Shown: positions 37,056-46,887, numbered from the stretch's first letter. The stretch: 64,000 bases of DNA from Ruminococcus flavefaciens (GCF_900119075.1 NZ_FPIP01000008.1:75120-139119); one strand, 5' to 3'. The notes: generated by a model not told the origin, from the letters alone. A program made the numbers and translations.

Positions 37056-39758
37056 ATGAAGAAACTAATTTCACTCGTTGCAGCCATGAGTCTTATCGCT
37101 TCATCAACAGCACTCACAGCATTTGCCGATGATACGACTGATACTGCTCCAACAACCGAAGAACGCGTTGCTGACGGAATTGCAGTCTTCGAGCGCGAGC
37201 TTGAACACCGTAAGGAAGTCAAGGCCTTTTCACAGGAAGAAACTATCGAGCGCTGGAACGCCTACATTGCTGATTTCAATGAGCGCTACCTCAAGGAACT
37301 TGACGCAAATCAGTCTCTGAAGGAATACTTCCTTGAGTGCTGGGCTGAAATGTCCAGAAAGGAAAAAGAGGAAGAGGCAGCTGAAGCAGCAAAGAATAAC
37401 GGTACAGAAGCTGAGCCTGCTGTAACTACAACTCAGGCATCGCAGGTCACAACAGTTACAACAACTACTACCTCACCATATGATGACTACAGAGGTCTTG
37501 AAGTAACACGTATGGACGGCAGCTTTATTTCTCCTGATGTCGTCAAGGCAGTCCGTGATGTAATGCCTCCCGACAGATTTGAAGAAATGGTCAGCAGTGG
37601 AAATTTCGCATTGTATTACATAGACGGAGCTATTATTGTTGTATCGGGAGTACCTTTCCAGGGCGGTGCAGTAGACGAAAGTGCTCAGTTCCAGCTTGAG
37701 CTTTATTACACAGAACCTTATAAGGTCGACTGGGATATTGATAAGCTGGAGTTTACAACACTTACAGGTCCGCTGAAAAACGTGATTTTGGTACAGAACG
37801 AGCGAAACCGTGAAATTGATTATATAGTCCATGAAATGACAGAAATGGGACTATGGAATGTTGAGCCTGAGGAGGTAATGATACCATATGATCCTGAAAA
37901 AGGACCTCAGGAGGTGCTTCCTTTATCCTCAAATCCTTCAATTGAAGAATTGAAGGCATGGCTGGATTCGCTTCCGCACCTTTTCTATGACCTGACTTCA
38001 GGCGATGACACTTACCATATTATCGATACTGATGAGCCTATATACGCAATAATCAATGAAAAAGGAAATGGCGAAACAGGCAACGATACACTGTTCCTTG
38101 ATTATGACACTGATAAGGGTTCTCTGGAATTCCTGCGCATAGGCAAGGATCTGTTCATCAACGATATTGAGAATGAGGTCTATATCATTTGCAGCAAGTA
38201 TTTCTCTGATCCTGCAAAGCGTATCGAGAATATCCGATTCAAGGACGGCTCTGTTATGACCTATGATGATGTCTGCTATATAACAAACTCGGTTGTAGGC
38301 ACAGAGGAAGATGATACTATCGAGGGCTATCCCGAGACAAACTATATCTGGGGCATGGGCGGAAATGATAGCATTTACGGTAACAAGAGCGACGATTATC
38401 TGTTCGGCGGTGACGGTGACGATACTATCACACTTGCAGATAGCTGCTTCGGTATACTCTCTCCTGATTCAGGCAATAATTACGCTTATGGAATGGACGG
38501 CAATGATACTATAATACTCAGTGACGGCGACGACTTCATATGGGGCGGCAAGGGCGACGACGTTATCAAGAGCGGCGGCGGCAGCGATATCATTTACTAC
38601 GAGCTGGGCGACGGTAACGACTATATCGACGACACAACAGGAAGATTCACTTACCCTTCAAGCGGAAAGGACGTTCTCTGGCTCGGAGAGGGTATCCTTC
38701 CCGAACAGGTACAGGTGTCTTTCTCAGATAACTATTACGAGTACAATCTCCATATCATGAGAACAGGAGATACTATTACAATCCCCGGAAATATGTATTC
38801 AGGCATTTCACCTGTATTCCCGATCGAGGAGATACACTTTGCTGACGGAACTACATGGGATCGTCTTGATCTCCTTGAGCGCACACGCTACCACTATGGT
38901 TCAAATGGCGATGATGTTCTTACAGCTGTAATAGACACTGACGCAGAATTCCGCAAGGATTACGTTCCTGATTCTATTCTTTTCGGTTTTGGAGGCAACG
39001 ACGTGCTCACAGGCGCAAAGGGAAATGACATGATCTGGGGCGGCGAAGGTGACGACATCATGCGAGGCGGAAACGGCGACGACATATTCTTTTACGATCT
39101 CGGCGACGGAAATGACCTCATTGACCTTGGAAATCAAGGCGGCAATAATATACTTTTACTGGGCGAGGGCATCAATCCTGATGAAGTAACTATCGAGCGT
39201 TCAGTTGATAATTATACCTATATTCTCCACATTAACAAAACAGGCGAATCTGTTTCCATATCAGGTAATGTTATGGGATTCTTTGACTATAATCTGCCTA
39301 TGAAGGCGATTTACTTTGATGATGGTACGGTCTGGGATCAGCAGTATTTGCAGGATAACTTTGTCAAGTATATTCGCGGTACTGACGGCGACGATACTAT
39401 AAATGATACAGGCGATAATGATACCGTGTTCTGTGGCAGGGGAAATGACTATATCAAAGGCAGACAGGGTGATGACCGCTATATTTATAATTTAGGCGAT
39501 GGTTGTGACACTATTAATGACAGCACTTTATGGGGCAACGGATATAACACCTTACAGTTTGGCAATGGTATATCTATAGATGACATCTATACCGAATCAT
39601 CTGTTTACGATGGTCAGAAATATACCCGTTTCTATATCGGAGGCCTTGACAGCTATGTACAGGTCATCGGTATAAACGACGTGGAATTTGCAGACGGCAG
39701 CAAGCTGACTTTCGATGAATTCAAGAGCGCTGTAAAGCCTGCTTCAGACCTTGCCTGA
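37056..39758 (+). CDS. Secreted RTX-type (hemolysin-like) calcium-binding repeat protein
   Basis: 900 residues from the ATG at 37056, nine bases after AAAGGA; the ATG at 37047 touches the ribosome site and is unsuitable. A Sec signal peptide (1-24) is followed by an acidic helical region (25-115), a Thr linker (about 125-142), a mixed domain (150-425) and three blocks of nonapeptide RTX repeats (about 432-520, 645-690, 775-815) of the GGDGDDTI type. Each block is followed by a segment like the hemolysin-type calcium-binding-related domain (LGEGILPEQVQV, then IEEIHFADGTTWD). There is no dockerin and no type I secretion signal was recognised. RTX proteins usually leave Gram-negative cells by type I export; here Sec export is predicted. 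Repeats should fold on calcium binding outside the cell. Function unknown. Confidence 0.85.
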   Translation: MKKLISLVAAMSLIASSTALTAFADDTTDTAPTTEERVADGIAVFERELEHRKEVKAFSQEETIERWNAYIADFNERYLKELDANQSLKEYFLECWAEMSRKEKEEEAAEAAKNNGTEAEPAVTTTQASQVTTVTTTTTSPYDDYRGLEVTRMDGSFISPDVVKAVRDVMPPDRFEEMVSSGNFALYYIDGAIIVVSGVPFQGGAVDESAQFQLELYYTEPYKVDWDIDKLEFTTLTGPLKNVILVQNERNREIDYIVHEMTEMGLWNVEPEEVMIPYDPEKGPQEVLPLSSNPSIEELKAWLDSLPHLFYDLTSGDDTYHIIDTDEPIYAIINEKGNGETGNDTLFLDYDTDKGSLEFLRIGKDLFINDIENEVYIICSKYFSDPAKRIENIRFKDGSVMTYDDVCYITNSVVGTEEDDTIEGYPETNYIWGMGGNDSIYGNKSDDYLFGGDGDDTITLADSCFGILSPDSGNNYAYGMDGNDTIILSDGDDFIWGGKGDDVIKSGGGSDIIYYELGDGNDYIDDTTGRFTYPSSGKDVLWLGEGILPEQVQVSFSDNYYEYNLHIMRTGDTITIPGNMYSGISPVFPIEEIHFADGTTWDRLDLLERTRYHYGSNGDDVLTAVIDTDAEFRKDYVPDSILFGFGGNDVLTGAKGNDMIWGGEGDDIMRGGNGDDIFFYDLGDGNDLIDLGNQGGNNILLLGEGINPDEVTIERSVDNYTYILHINKTGESVSISGNVMGFFDYNLPMKAIYFDDGTVWDQQYLQDNFVKYIRGTDGDDTINDTGDNDTVFCGRGNDYIKGRQGDDRYIYNLGDGCDTINDSTLWGNGYNTLQFGNGISIDDIYTESSVYDGQKYTRFYIGGLDSYVQVIGINDVEFADGSKLTFDEFKSAVKPASDLA

Positions 39759-39772
39759 GCAGACAGCAGTAT

Positions 39773-39903
39773 AGCTCCGACTTTAATTGCAATGCTTATA
39801 TAGAAGTTTTATGTTTATTTATCGGGTAAAACCTTTCTTCAGAAAGGTTTTACCCACAAATAACTATAAGCGTCTAATATGTATTTCAGTTATTGTCGGA
39901 GCT
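39773..39903. repeat. MITE-like palindromic element, short copy
   Basis: Terminal inverted repeat AGCTCCGAC (39773-39781) and GTCGGAGCT (39895-39903). A perfect 14-base inner stem lies at 39824-39837 and 39842-39855, centred on TTCA. The outer parts recur at 57114-57465. It sits right after a gene and could also terminate transcription. Confidence 0.65.
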
Positions 39904-39959
39904 TTTGCGTATATGTGAAAAAATCTGATTTTTATCCACCTAAGCTTTATAAAATGGGT

Positions 39960-39987
39960 TTAACATTTTGTGCATATGTTGTATGAT
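39960..39987 (+). promoter_or_regulatory. Possible promoter of the CBM22-esterase gene
   Basis: TTAACA (39960-39965), 16 bases, TATGAT (39982-39987). Confidence 0.4.
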
Positions 39988-40049
39988 AAAAGTGTGTTAC
40001 TTTTTTACTATACATAGGCTAAATCATGACATTAAAGGAGGAACTGACT

Positions 40050-41720
40050 ATGAGAAAACTCAGAACGGTCAAGTCTGTGCTTGCAGGGATACTGTCGGGA
40101 GCTATGATGTTTTCTGCAGTTTCGGCAATGCCTGCCGTTACTAACGCACAGGAGCTTGACGCAAACGGATATTACTGCCACGATACATTTGAAAACGGCA
40201 CGGACGACTGGGGAGGAAGAGGAAGCGCTTCTGTTTCTGTCGGCGGCACAGCCTATGCAGGCAGCAAGGCTCTTACAGTTTCTGACAGAGGCAGTGCATG
40301 GCACGGCGCTCAGAAAGCCCTTGACTCACAGACCTTCAAGGCAGGGGAGACATTCAGCTTCAGTGCGGCTGTTTCAGGCTCAGGCAATATGATGCTGTCT
40401 CTCCAGTACACAGACGCTTCGGGGAAAACAGCCTACGGACATATAGCAAACGGTCAGTCATCGGGTGATTATACAGTGCTTTCAAATACTGATTATCAGC
40501 TTCCCGAGGGCTCGGGATATATCCTTTATGTTGAGACCGAGGACGGCACAGCGAGCTTCTCCATTGACGAAGTCATCATTGCAAAGGCAGGAACACAGCC
40601 TGACGCTCCTCAGTCAGTTAATGTGATACAGGGCGACTTTAACGGCGACGAGAGAGTTGATATATTCGACCTTGTCCTTGCAAGAAAGTCTCTGGTCAGC
40701 TATACGTCGGGGTCAGCCACAGATACAGTTATGACGGTGGCAGACATTGACTGCGACGGCGAATTTGCTGTAAACGATATAGTTATGCTGTCAAAGTTCA
40801 TTCTCGGAAAGGTGAGAGAGTTCCCTGAGCCGATAGTAACGACAACAACTACAACAGCTCCGCCTGTGACCACGACTACCACGAGCAATGCCGATCCAAG
40901 CGCTTACATGGCAAGCATACGTGACAAGATAACAGTAAATGTTCCGCAGAATGTGCTGAAAAATGCAGAGGGCAAGATAGAGCATATCACATACTTCTCA
41001 AAGAAGGCGAACCGCAATAAGGGCGCAAACGTTTGGCTCCCGCCAGGATATGACAGCAGTAAAAAGTACCCTGTATTCTATGTAAATCATGGCTACGGCG
41101 GCGACGAGTCCTCAATGATGAACGGTATGGGCGTTCGTGAGATAGCTACCAACCTCATCAAGAGCGGCGAAGCAGAGCCTATGATAATCGTATTCACAAA
41201 CCAGTATACAGACCCGAACCACGAGAAGCAGACAGGCAATGGTCAGGCAGACGTTCCGGGATACGATAATTTCGTAGAGGATATGCCCGACAGCCTTATG
41301 CCTTATATCGAATCCCACTACCCTGTAAAGACAGGACGCGAGAATACCGCAGTGGCAGGCTTCTCAATGGGCGGCAGAGAATCACTCTACATCGGCATGA
41401 AGTGCTGCGACAAGGTGGGTTACATCGGCGGCGGAGCTCCTGCCCCGGGTATCTTCCCGACAAGAGACCAGTTCATGACGCACCCGGGTGTTATGAGCAA
41501 GGACGATATGCGCATTGATCCGCCGTATTCACCGTATATTCTGATGATAGCAGGCGGAACCAACGACACTATGGTAAACGACTTCCCGAAGCAGTACAGC
41601 GACCTGTTCACACAGCACGGCACAGAGAATATCTATATCTCGGTACCGGGCGGCGGTCACGACAGCAATACTGTAATTCCGCTTATGTATAACTTCATAA
41701 GATTCATATTCAAGGCATGA
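40050..41720 (+). CDS. Feruloyl esterase-like enzyme: CBM22-dockerin-CE1
   Basis: 556 residues from the ATG at 40050, eight bases after AAAGGAGG; the upstream in-frame ATG at 40026 lacks a site. Order: signal peptide (1-32), CBM22-like module (39-190, DTFENGTDDWGGRGSASV), dockerin (about 195-262, GDFNGDERVDIFD and ADIDCDGEFAVND), Thr linker, CE1 esterase (about 290-556; nucleophile S439 in GFSMGGRES). The CE1 domain closely resembles that of the enzyme at 29436, but module order is reversed and the dockerin is of a different type. It should release ferulic or acetyl groups from xylan. The CBM22 would guide it to xylan. Confidence 0.9.
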   Translation: MRKLRTVKSVLAGILSGAMMFSAVSAMPAVTNAQELDANGYYCHDTFENGTDDWGGRGSASVSVGGTAYAGSKALTVSDRGSAWHGAQKALDSQTFKAGETFSFSAAVSGSGNMMLSLQYTDASGKTAYGHIANGQSSGDYTVLSNTDYQLPEGSGYILYVETEDGTASFSIDEVIIAKAGTQPDAPQSVNVIQGDFNGDERVDIFDLVLARKSLVSYTSGSATDTVMTVADIDCDGEFAVNDIVMLSKFILGKVREFPEPIVTTTTTTAPPVTTTTTSNADPSAYMASIRDKITVNVPQNVLKNAEGKIEHITYFSKKANRNKGANVWLPPGYDSSKKYPVFYVNHGYGGDESSMMNGMGVREIATNLIKSGEAEPMIIVFTNQYTDPNHEKQTGNGQADVPGYDNFVEDMPDSLMPYIESHYPVKTGRENTAVAGFSMGGRESLYIGMKCCDKVGYIGGGAPAPGIFPTRDQFMTHPGVMSKDDMRIDPPYSPYILMIAGGTNDTMVNDFPKQYSDLFTQHGTENIYISVPGGGHDSNTVIPLMYNFIRFIFKA

Positions 41721-41734
41721 TAAATGCAAAAATC

Positions 41735-41775
41735 TGCCCCGAAGCGTTAATGAAGCGCTTCGGGGCATTGTATTT
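41735..41775. terminator. Bidirectional terminator
   Basis: TGCCCCGAAGCG (41735-41746) pairs with CGCTTCGGGGCA (41756-41767), with a T-rich tail, between convergent genes. Confidence 0.82.
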
Positions 41776-41788
41776 TTTATTTGGATAT

Positions 41789-43033
41789 TCAATTATATTT
41801 CAGCTCAACTAAAGCCCAGTCATCTGTGGTTATCTCATATTTGTTTCCGCAGTACGGGCAGGTTTTATTTTTCGTTGCGTCAAAACTTGCACCACAAGAC
41901 GGGCACGCGATTTTTGTCATGGAAAAGTTGAAATCCACAGGGATATCAGTGCAGCGTTTTAATGTTGCACTAAAAACCTGTTTTTTGAAAAATACTTTGT
42001 CGTTACTCGCATAAAGCACATCAAAATATGCTTTTGTCTCAACCGTTACGAAACTGCCCTCTTCATGGATACTTTTACAGCCTAACGCACCGCCATAATT
42101 CATATCTATGATATCCTTCATCTTAGGCTCAAGTTTTCCACCTTTATAAAACAAAAGCTCATTCTCGTTCTCGGAAAATACAGCTGTTTTTATAAGTGAC
42201 AAAGTCTTGCTCGTAAAATACTCATAAGAAAACTCAGGACTGATTTTTTTCATTCTTGTTTCAAATTTTCTTCGTGAACCCGCAGTCCCCATTTTCCCCG
42301 CAGAAGAGATAACTCTTACTATCATTTTCATAAACAGAAAATAAGCATACAGAAAATAGGCTAAAAAAATACTTAATATGGTAAATCCTATATAATAGCC
42401 CGCTCCCTTGCTGAATATAATGCCAAGGATATACACGGCGATAAGCATGATGATAAAAGAAGTGAGGTATCCCGATAAGAATTCCTTTTTTGTCATTCCG
42501 AAAGTATCTATAAAATAATAGGACGTGACCTTTGGGAAAAGGTCGTCCATCTGAAACCTTGTTCCACAGTAGGAACAGCCGTTTTGAAGACCTGCAACAG
42601 TGGATACAGCACCGCAGTTCGGACAGCAATACGTATCGTTATCAGGGTGGATACCGTTGACTACATCTGTTATTGTTTCGTATAAAACGCTCTTGCGGTC
42701 ATCTTTATACTTTATCCTGCCGTTTTGCTTAACTTTACGTTTTATTCCGCTTTGATTAAAGCAGACGGTGCTTTCATAGTGAGCGTCTTTCCAGCTGCTT
42801 CCTGCGATGAATTTGTTCTTATTATCGTCTCTTGAATAGATGTCATAGGATATTTCCAGTCCTTTTTTGGAAAGCCTGTCATGCTGGAGCTTGAGTATAT
42901 ATGTAATATCATTATCTGCAAATGGTATGCTTTTTCCTTGGCATACAGCCGCTCCGAGTGATGCTCTGAAATCATTTAATTTGCGTTCAAAAACACCTGA
43001 AACTTCTTTGATATTAAAAAAATTGTACCCCAT
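41789..43033 (-). CDS. Membrane protein with two zinc ribbons, function unknown
   Basis: 414 residues. A soluble N-terminal part (1-135) ends in a zinc ribbon (CPNCG, then CSYCG, about 138-158). Two membrane helices follow (about 186-210 and 215-240), then a domain (about 250-380) reminiscent of Tim44-like proteins, and a second zinc ribbon at the C-terminus (CPSCG, CPYCG, about 381-400). No signal peptide or dockerin. It starts at an ATG with GGGAGA upstream. I do not recognise a named family with confidence. It has no obvious functional link to neighbours. Confidence 0.75.
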   Translation of the reverse strand: MGYNFFNIKEVSGVFERKLNDFRASLGAAVCQGKSIPFADNDITYILKLQHDRLSKKGLEISYDIYSRDDNKNKFIAGSSWKDAHYESTVCFNQSGIKRKVKQNGRIKYKDDRKSVLYETITDVVNGIHPDNDTYCCPNCGAVSTVAGLQNGCSYCGTRFQMDDLFPKVTSYYFIDTFGMTKKEFLSGYLTSFIIMLIAVYILGIIFSKGAGYYIGFTILSIFLAYFLYAYFLFMKMIVRVISSAGKMGTAGSRRKFETRMKKISPEFSYEYFTSKTLSLIKTAVFSENENELLFYKGGKLEPKMKDIIDMNYGGALGCKSIHEEGSFVTVETKAYFDVLYASNDKVFFKKQVFSATLKRCTDIPVDFNFSMTKIACPSCGASFDATKNKTCPYCGNKYEITTDDWALVELKYN

Positions 43034-43134
43034 ATAAATATCTCCCTATCATTAAATTGTTGATTGACCTGATATACCCCAATTTATATTGCTAATATAA
43101 TATCATTTTTCTGCATGGTTGTTAATAGAAAAAC

Positions 43135-43176
43135 GCCATAGCACTTCTGACCGTAAATCAGAAATACTATGGCGAA
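43135..43176 (-). terminator. Terminator of the single-pass membrane protein gene
   Basis: A stem of about 16 bases (GCCATAG and TTCTGA with their complements), followed on the minus strand by a T-run. Confidence 0.75.
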
Positions 43177-43235
43177 AACTTATATATCAGCACTGTTATT
43201 TGCAGAAAGTTCCCTTTTACATCGCAGTCAACGGT

Positions 43236-44483
43236 TTATCTCTCTGCAACAGCGAAAATAGTTCCGTTGCTGTCGGTGAAGATGTCAACGTCAGGACCGT
43301 CGTGGGTGAAGGCTTCACGGTAGGTGAATTTCAGCCAGTTGTTGTCCTTTACGTAATCATCGGTGATATGCTCATAATTCTCGGGCAGCTTGTCTGTGCG
43401 CTCCCAGAGCGTATAAAATGCGCGTTCTCTGTGGATAACGTCCGTGATATAATCAGAAGCGGCATTGCTGGCTTTATCAAAGTCTATACCCATATTTGAC
43501 GAGATATACGCTCCGCCTGCGTTTGAGAATACAGTATCGAGTGCGTAATAATCAAGAGAGCTGTTGTATTCATCACCTGCGACCTCACCGTTTGTGACCT
43601 TCCAGCTTCCGTCGCTGAGCTTCTCAAAATCAAGCTGTATGGACTCAGCCTTGACGGGTACGGTCTGACCGCCTATATCGGCGTTGTAAACCTTGTATAT
43701 TCTTTCCCATGTAAAGGAATCGTCTGTAGCATAGAGAGCCTTGTCGCAGATTATCTCACCTCTGTCGGCTTCATTGACAGGCATAGCTGTAACGATGTGC
43801 TGTGTTGAGTAGATACCGCCGTTGTATCCGATTATGTCCAGATAACGGGTAGGCTGATGAATGACAGAGTCTACAGCGCAGTCGCTGACGTCAAAGCCTA
43901 AGCCGAACTCGCGCTCGGGCTCATATATGTACTGACTGTAGTAGTCTTTCAGCTCGTTGATATCATTGGAGCGAGGTTCTTTTACCTTGTAATATGTGGC
44001 AAGGTAATAAAGGGAATCGCCCTCTCGTCTCATACCGAAGTCATCACCGAGGCTCTCATCGTATTCACCCCAGTAGCGCCAGAACTGTATCGGCTCTGCG
44101 CTGTAATCTGTGTTGGTATCCGAGCTTAAAGCGGCTGCTTCAAAGTATACGTTCACGTTATCCTCAAAGAGCTTTTTCATCTCCTCGTTGGATAATGGGG
44201 CTGATACAGCGGTATCTGCTGTTTCGGCAGCTGTCTCTGTGGCTGCTTCTGTAACAGCTTCTGCTTCGGTCTGTTCCTCAGCCTGTGCGGCTAAATGATT
44301 TGAACTGCTCATCTTAGGCAGCATATAGGCAGCTGCGACTACACCTCCTGCCATAACAGCAACGGCAGCGGCACTGCTGAAGAATCTTTGCCATATAGGA
44401 CGGCGGTAGGGCTCGACTCCCTCCACTTTCACAGTGTATTCGTTATTGTTGTCATTGGTTTCGTTTAGCTTTCTTTCATTCAT
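43236..44483 (-). CDS. Single-pass membrane protein with large ectodomain, function unknown
   Basis: 415 residues: a cytoplasmic N-terminus of about 33 residues, one membrane helix (about 34-53), an Ala/Thr/Glu-rich stalk (65-95) and an ectodomain of about 310 residues without recognised motifs. The build resembles the anti-sigma-like proteins of this window, but the sequences are not visibly related, there is no dockerin and no sigma gene is adjacent. AGAAGGT lies eight bases upstream of the ATG. It is preceded by the ECF-type signal at 44561, so it may belong to, or regulate, an envelope-stress-like regulon. Confidence 0.75.
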   Translation of the reverse strand: MNERKLNETNDNNNEYTVKVEGVEPYRRPIWQRFFSSAAAVAVMAGGVVAAAYMLPKMSSSNHLAAQAEEQTEAEAVTEAATETAAETADTAVSAPLSNEEMKKLFEDNVNVYFEAAALSSDTNTDYSAEPIQFWRYWGEYDESLGDDFGMRREGDSLYYLATYYKVKEPRSNDINELKDYYSQYIYEPEREFGLGFDVSDCAVDSVIHQPTRYLDIIGYNGGIYSTQHIVTAMPVNEADRGEIICDKALYATDDSFTWERIYKVYNADIGGQTVPVKAESIQLDFEKLSDGSWKVTNGEVAGDEYNSSLDYYALDTVFSNAGGAYISSNMGIDFDKASNAASDYITDVIHRERAFYTLWERTDKLPENYEHITDDYVKDNNWLKFTYREAFTHDGPDVDIFTDSNGTIFAVAER

Positions 44484-44560
44484 GTTAAATACCTTCTTTC
44501 AAAAAAATCAGCGGAAAGCCTTTGAGTTTATCTTCGTGATATATCGGCTTTCATAAATAC

Positions 44561-44589
44561 TAATCGAACAGAATGCTCCAAGTGTTACA
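44561..44589 (-). promoter_or_regulatory. ECF-type promoter (regulon motif, copy 2)
   Basis: On the minus strand, TGTAACA (44583-44589), 16 bases, CGATTA (44561-44566), then TTTATGAAAG. Confidence 0.68.
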
Positions 44590-44641
44590 CTCTCTGCATT
44601 TTTTTATTAAGACAGTATCTGCACGGGCTTTACATGACATA

Positions 44642-44671
44642 AAAATGCTTCCCGAAAAGGGAAGCATTTTG
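44642..44671 (-). terminator. Terminator of the solute-binding protein gene
   Basis: AAAATGCTTCCC pairs with GGGAAGCATTTT, on either side of a GAAAA loop. Confidence 0.82.
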
Positions 44672-44678
44672 CTTATAA

Positions 44679-46328
44679 TCAATTATTCATGCTTGTGGCT
44701 ATACCGCATCTTCTGTGGACCTCGTCGGTAAGGGCGTCAAAGTATATCTGCGGCTCTGCCTTGTTATATGCGGTTTTGTATTCCTCCCATGTTTTTTCGA
44801 AGTCATCGCTCATGACCATAAGAGGCATATACTTATGCTTCAGGTCGCTTAGCATACTTGATACCTTGCCGTACTCAGTCTCCTTTGTTGCCGAGCTCTC
44901 AAAGGACCACATAGGATACCATGGAGGGTTTTCCGACGGAGTATTAAGGAAATCGCTGTATGTCTGCTTGCCGTAGGCGTCAAAGCACGTCTGTATAGCA
45001 GGAGCAAGGTGGTCATGGAAGATATTTGGCTGATTGCCAGGAGCATAGGCGTTCTTGCCGTCAGGAGCCATACCGCCGAAATGTGGCATATAACTGTATT
45101 CACATTTGTGCTTCAGCGAATAGGCTGTGTCGTTCCAGTTCTTGTACTGCTCCTCAGTCTGGTCAAAATAGCCGTCCTTATTGACGAAATAGTCTGTTCC
45201 CTCAATGCCCCAGTAACGGAGGTTCAGTATCTCGGGTTCGATAAGTTTGCTCATGAATTCGACTGCGCCGTCGGGATTTGAGCAGCTTATGCTTACGCCA
45301 ACTCCCGTTGAAGCGTTGAAAGCAGGGTTGTCACGATAGTGCTCTGTGAGAGTACCGTCGATAGTAAGCCCGAAGGGGATATATGTACATTCGGCAGGGA
45401 GCTTACGCTCTGTGCTTCCGAAATTCCAGTGCTGGTCTACCATTCCCAGAACTCTTCCTGTTGCAAGCTTGTCGTAATAATCAGCGGTCTCCATAAAGAA
45501 GCAGTCATGGTCAATTATGCCCTTATGGTATTCCTCGTTGAGCTTGCTGAACCACTTTTTTGCTGTAGGGAGCAGGTTGTAGTCCTTTGCTTCGAGAGTA
45601 TCGGGATCAACGAAGCAGCAGCCGTCGTTGGGATGACCGTCAAGGAACATAGGCGGATTGTCCAGAGCAAACATACGGACTTCTGTCGCCTGTATCTCAT
45701 AGCCTATATATGGCTCGCCGTTTTCGTCAACAGGATTGGCGGCAATATAAGCTTCGATAAGGTCGAAATAGTCGTCAAGGGTTTTCAGCTGCGGGTAATT
45801 CGCCCATTCAAGCACCCTGACCTGTATCCAGAAGGCTTCACCGTCGTGGACGTTGCCCGTGACCTGCTTGTTGACTGCGGAAAACAGCGGTATATAGTAG
45901 ATATGACCGTCCTCGGCACGAAGCGTCTCCCATTCAGCGTCTGAATACAATGATTTCAGATTGGGATACTTGTCCCAGTAATTATCAAGGGGGATAAAGG
46001 CTCCTTCCTTGATAAGGCGCTGACAGTTCGGACCGTCAGGTGACATGAAATCGGGATATTTTCTTGATATCATCATGTCGCTGAATATCTTGTCGACGTC
46101 TGCCTGATCCTTCATCCATTCTTCATAGAGGATATAGCCTGTTTTTTCGGCTATGATATTTCTGATCTCATTATCTTCGTCAAGAGTTGTGTCGTTACGC
46201 GCACAGTAGAGTCCTGTGAATTTCTGTATCTCATGCTTTTTTTCCTTGTTTTTTCCAAGGGAACAGCCTGTGGAAGAGAATAAAACCGTACCTGCGAGCA
46301 ATGCTGAGAGTGCTTGGATTTTTGTCAT
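44679..46328 (-). CDS. Lipoprotein of the extracellular solute-binding family (orphan)
   Basis: 549 residues from the ATG at 46328, seven bases after AAAGGAGG. A lipoprotein signal peptide ends in the lipobox SSTGC near residue 22. The remainder resembles family 1 sugar-binding proteins of ABC importers (FIPLDNYWDKYPNLKSLY region and GHIYYIPLF). No permease or ATPase gene is adjacent, so it must use components encoded elsewhere or serve as a sensor. Its ligand is probably an oligosaccharide, by family only. Confidence 0.82.
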   Translation of the reverse strand: MTKIQALSALLAGTVLFSSTGCSLGKNKEKKHEIQKFTGLYCARNDTTLDEDNEIRNIIAEKTGYILYEEWMKDQADVDKIFSDMMISRKYPDFMSPDGPNCQRLIKEGAFIPLDNYWDKYPNLKSLYSDAEWETLRAEDGHIYYIPLFSAVNKQVTGNVHDGEAFWIQVRVLEWANYPQLKTLDDYFDLIEAYIAANPVDENGEPYIGYEIQATEVRMFALDNPPMFLDGHPNDGCCFVDPDTLEAKDYNLLPTAKKWFSKLNEEYHKGIIDHDCFFMETADYYDKLATGRVLGMVDQHWNFGSTERKLPAECTYIPFGLTIDGTLTEHYRDNPAFNASTGVGVSISCSNPDGAVEFMSKLIEPEILNLRYWGIEGTDYFVNKDGYFDQTEEQYKNWNDTAYSLKHKCEYSYMPHFGGMAPDGKNAYAPGNQPNIFHDHLAPAIQTCFDAYGKQTYSDFLNTPSENPPWYPMWSFESSATKETEYGKVSSMLSDLKHKYMPLMVMSDDFEKTWEEYKTAYNKAEPQIYFDALTDEVHRRCGIATSMNN

Positions 46329-46398
46329 GATACCGCCTCCTTTCGATAGCTTTTTGTAAGGATAGTATGCTAAAAAACTAAACATATACTATACATAT

Positions 46399-46428
46399 AT
46401 TATATCATATTATTGCCCTCCTCGTCAA
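46399..46428 (-). promoter_or_regulatory. Promoter of the solute-binding protein gene
   Basis: On the minus strand, TTGACG (46423-46428), 18 bases, TATAAT (46399-46404). Confidence 0.55.
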
Positions 46429-46609
46429 TTTGCGACAATAAAAGTTGATACAAAATTAACACTTTTGCAACATTTGTACACAGAGGAGGCGGCTGAGCTT
46501 TTGCGTATATTTTCAGAATGACAGATAATTATTCCCTGCCAAAAGGACTGCGGCGTCTTGCTGTTTATAGTTTAATGACGGAAAAAATCAAAATATGGCA
46601 ATTATTGGA

Positions 46610-46638
46610 TTGACAATCTGCAATTGCTGTGATATAAT
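46610..46638 (+). promoter_or_regulatory. Consensus sigma-A promoter with a long leader
   Basis: TTGACA (46610-46615), 17 bases, TATAAT (46633-46638): a perfect consensus. The transcript would have a leader of about 240 bases before the ATG at 46888. The stretch 46429-46609 holds no gene that I can support. Confidence 0.78.
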
Positions 46639-46887
46639 ACTGAATGACTTTAAGTATATAAGTGCTTGGAATCGACAAAATGTATATTTATTTTTGAAAA
46701 GCCTGAAAACTTCTGTAAAGAACGCAATATAACTCAAGCCTGTAATTCCTTCTTGTTTTTTTATTTGATGCAGCTACGGTGAAAAAACTTCCGCAATATT
46801 TGTACTATTTATGTTTTGTTGCGTTTATCAGTGGTCGATAAGGCTTTGCTCAATATGCCATTTATGAAAAATAAGGAGGACGTAATA

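Noticed and set aside
39871..39879. CGTCTAATA, identical to the -10 of sigma loci A and B, upstream of the esterase at 40050
   Set aside because: It lies inside the MITE-like element, lacks the GACATYTGCC partner and is not present in the second copy of the element.
43236..44483. A fourth dockerin-type anti-sigma locus
   Set aside because: There is no dockerin, no internal signal peptide and no overlapping sigma gene, and the N-terminus is not similar.
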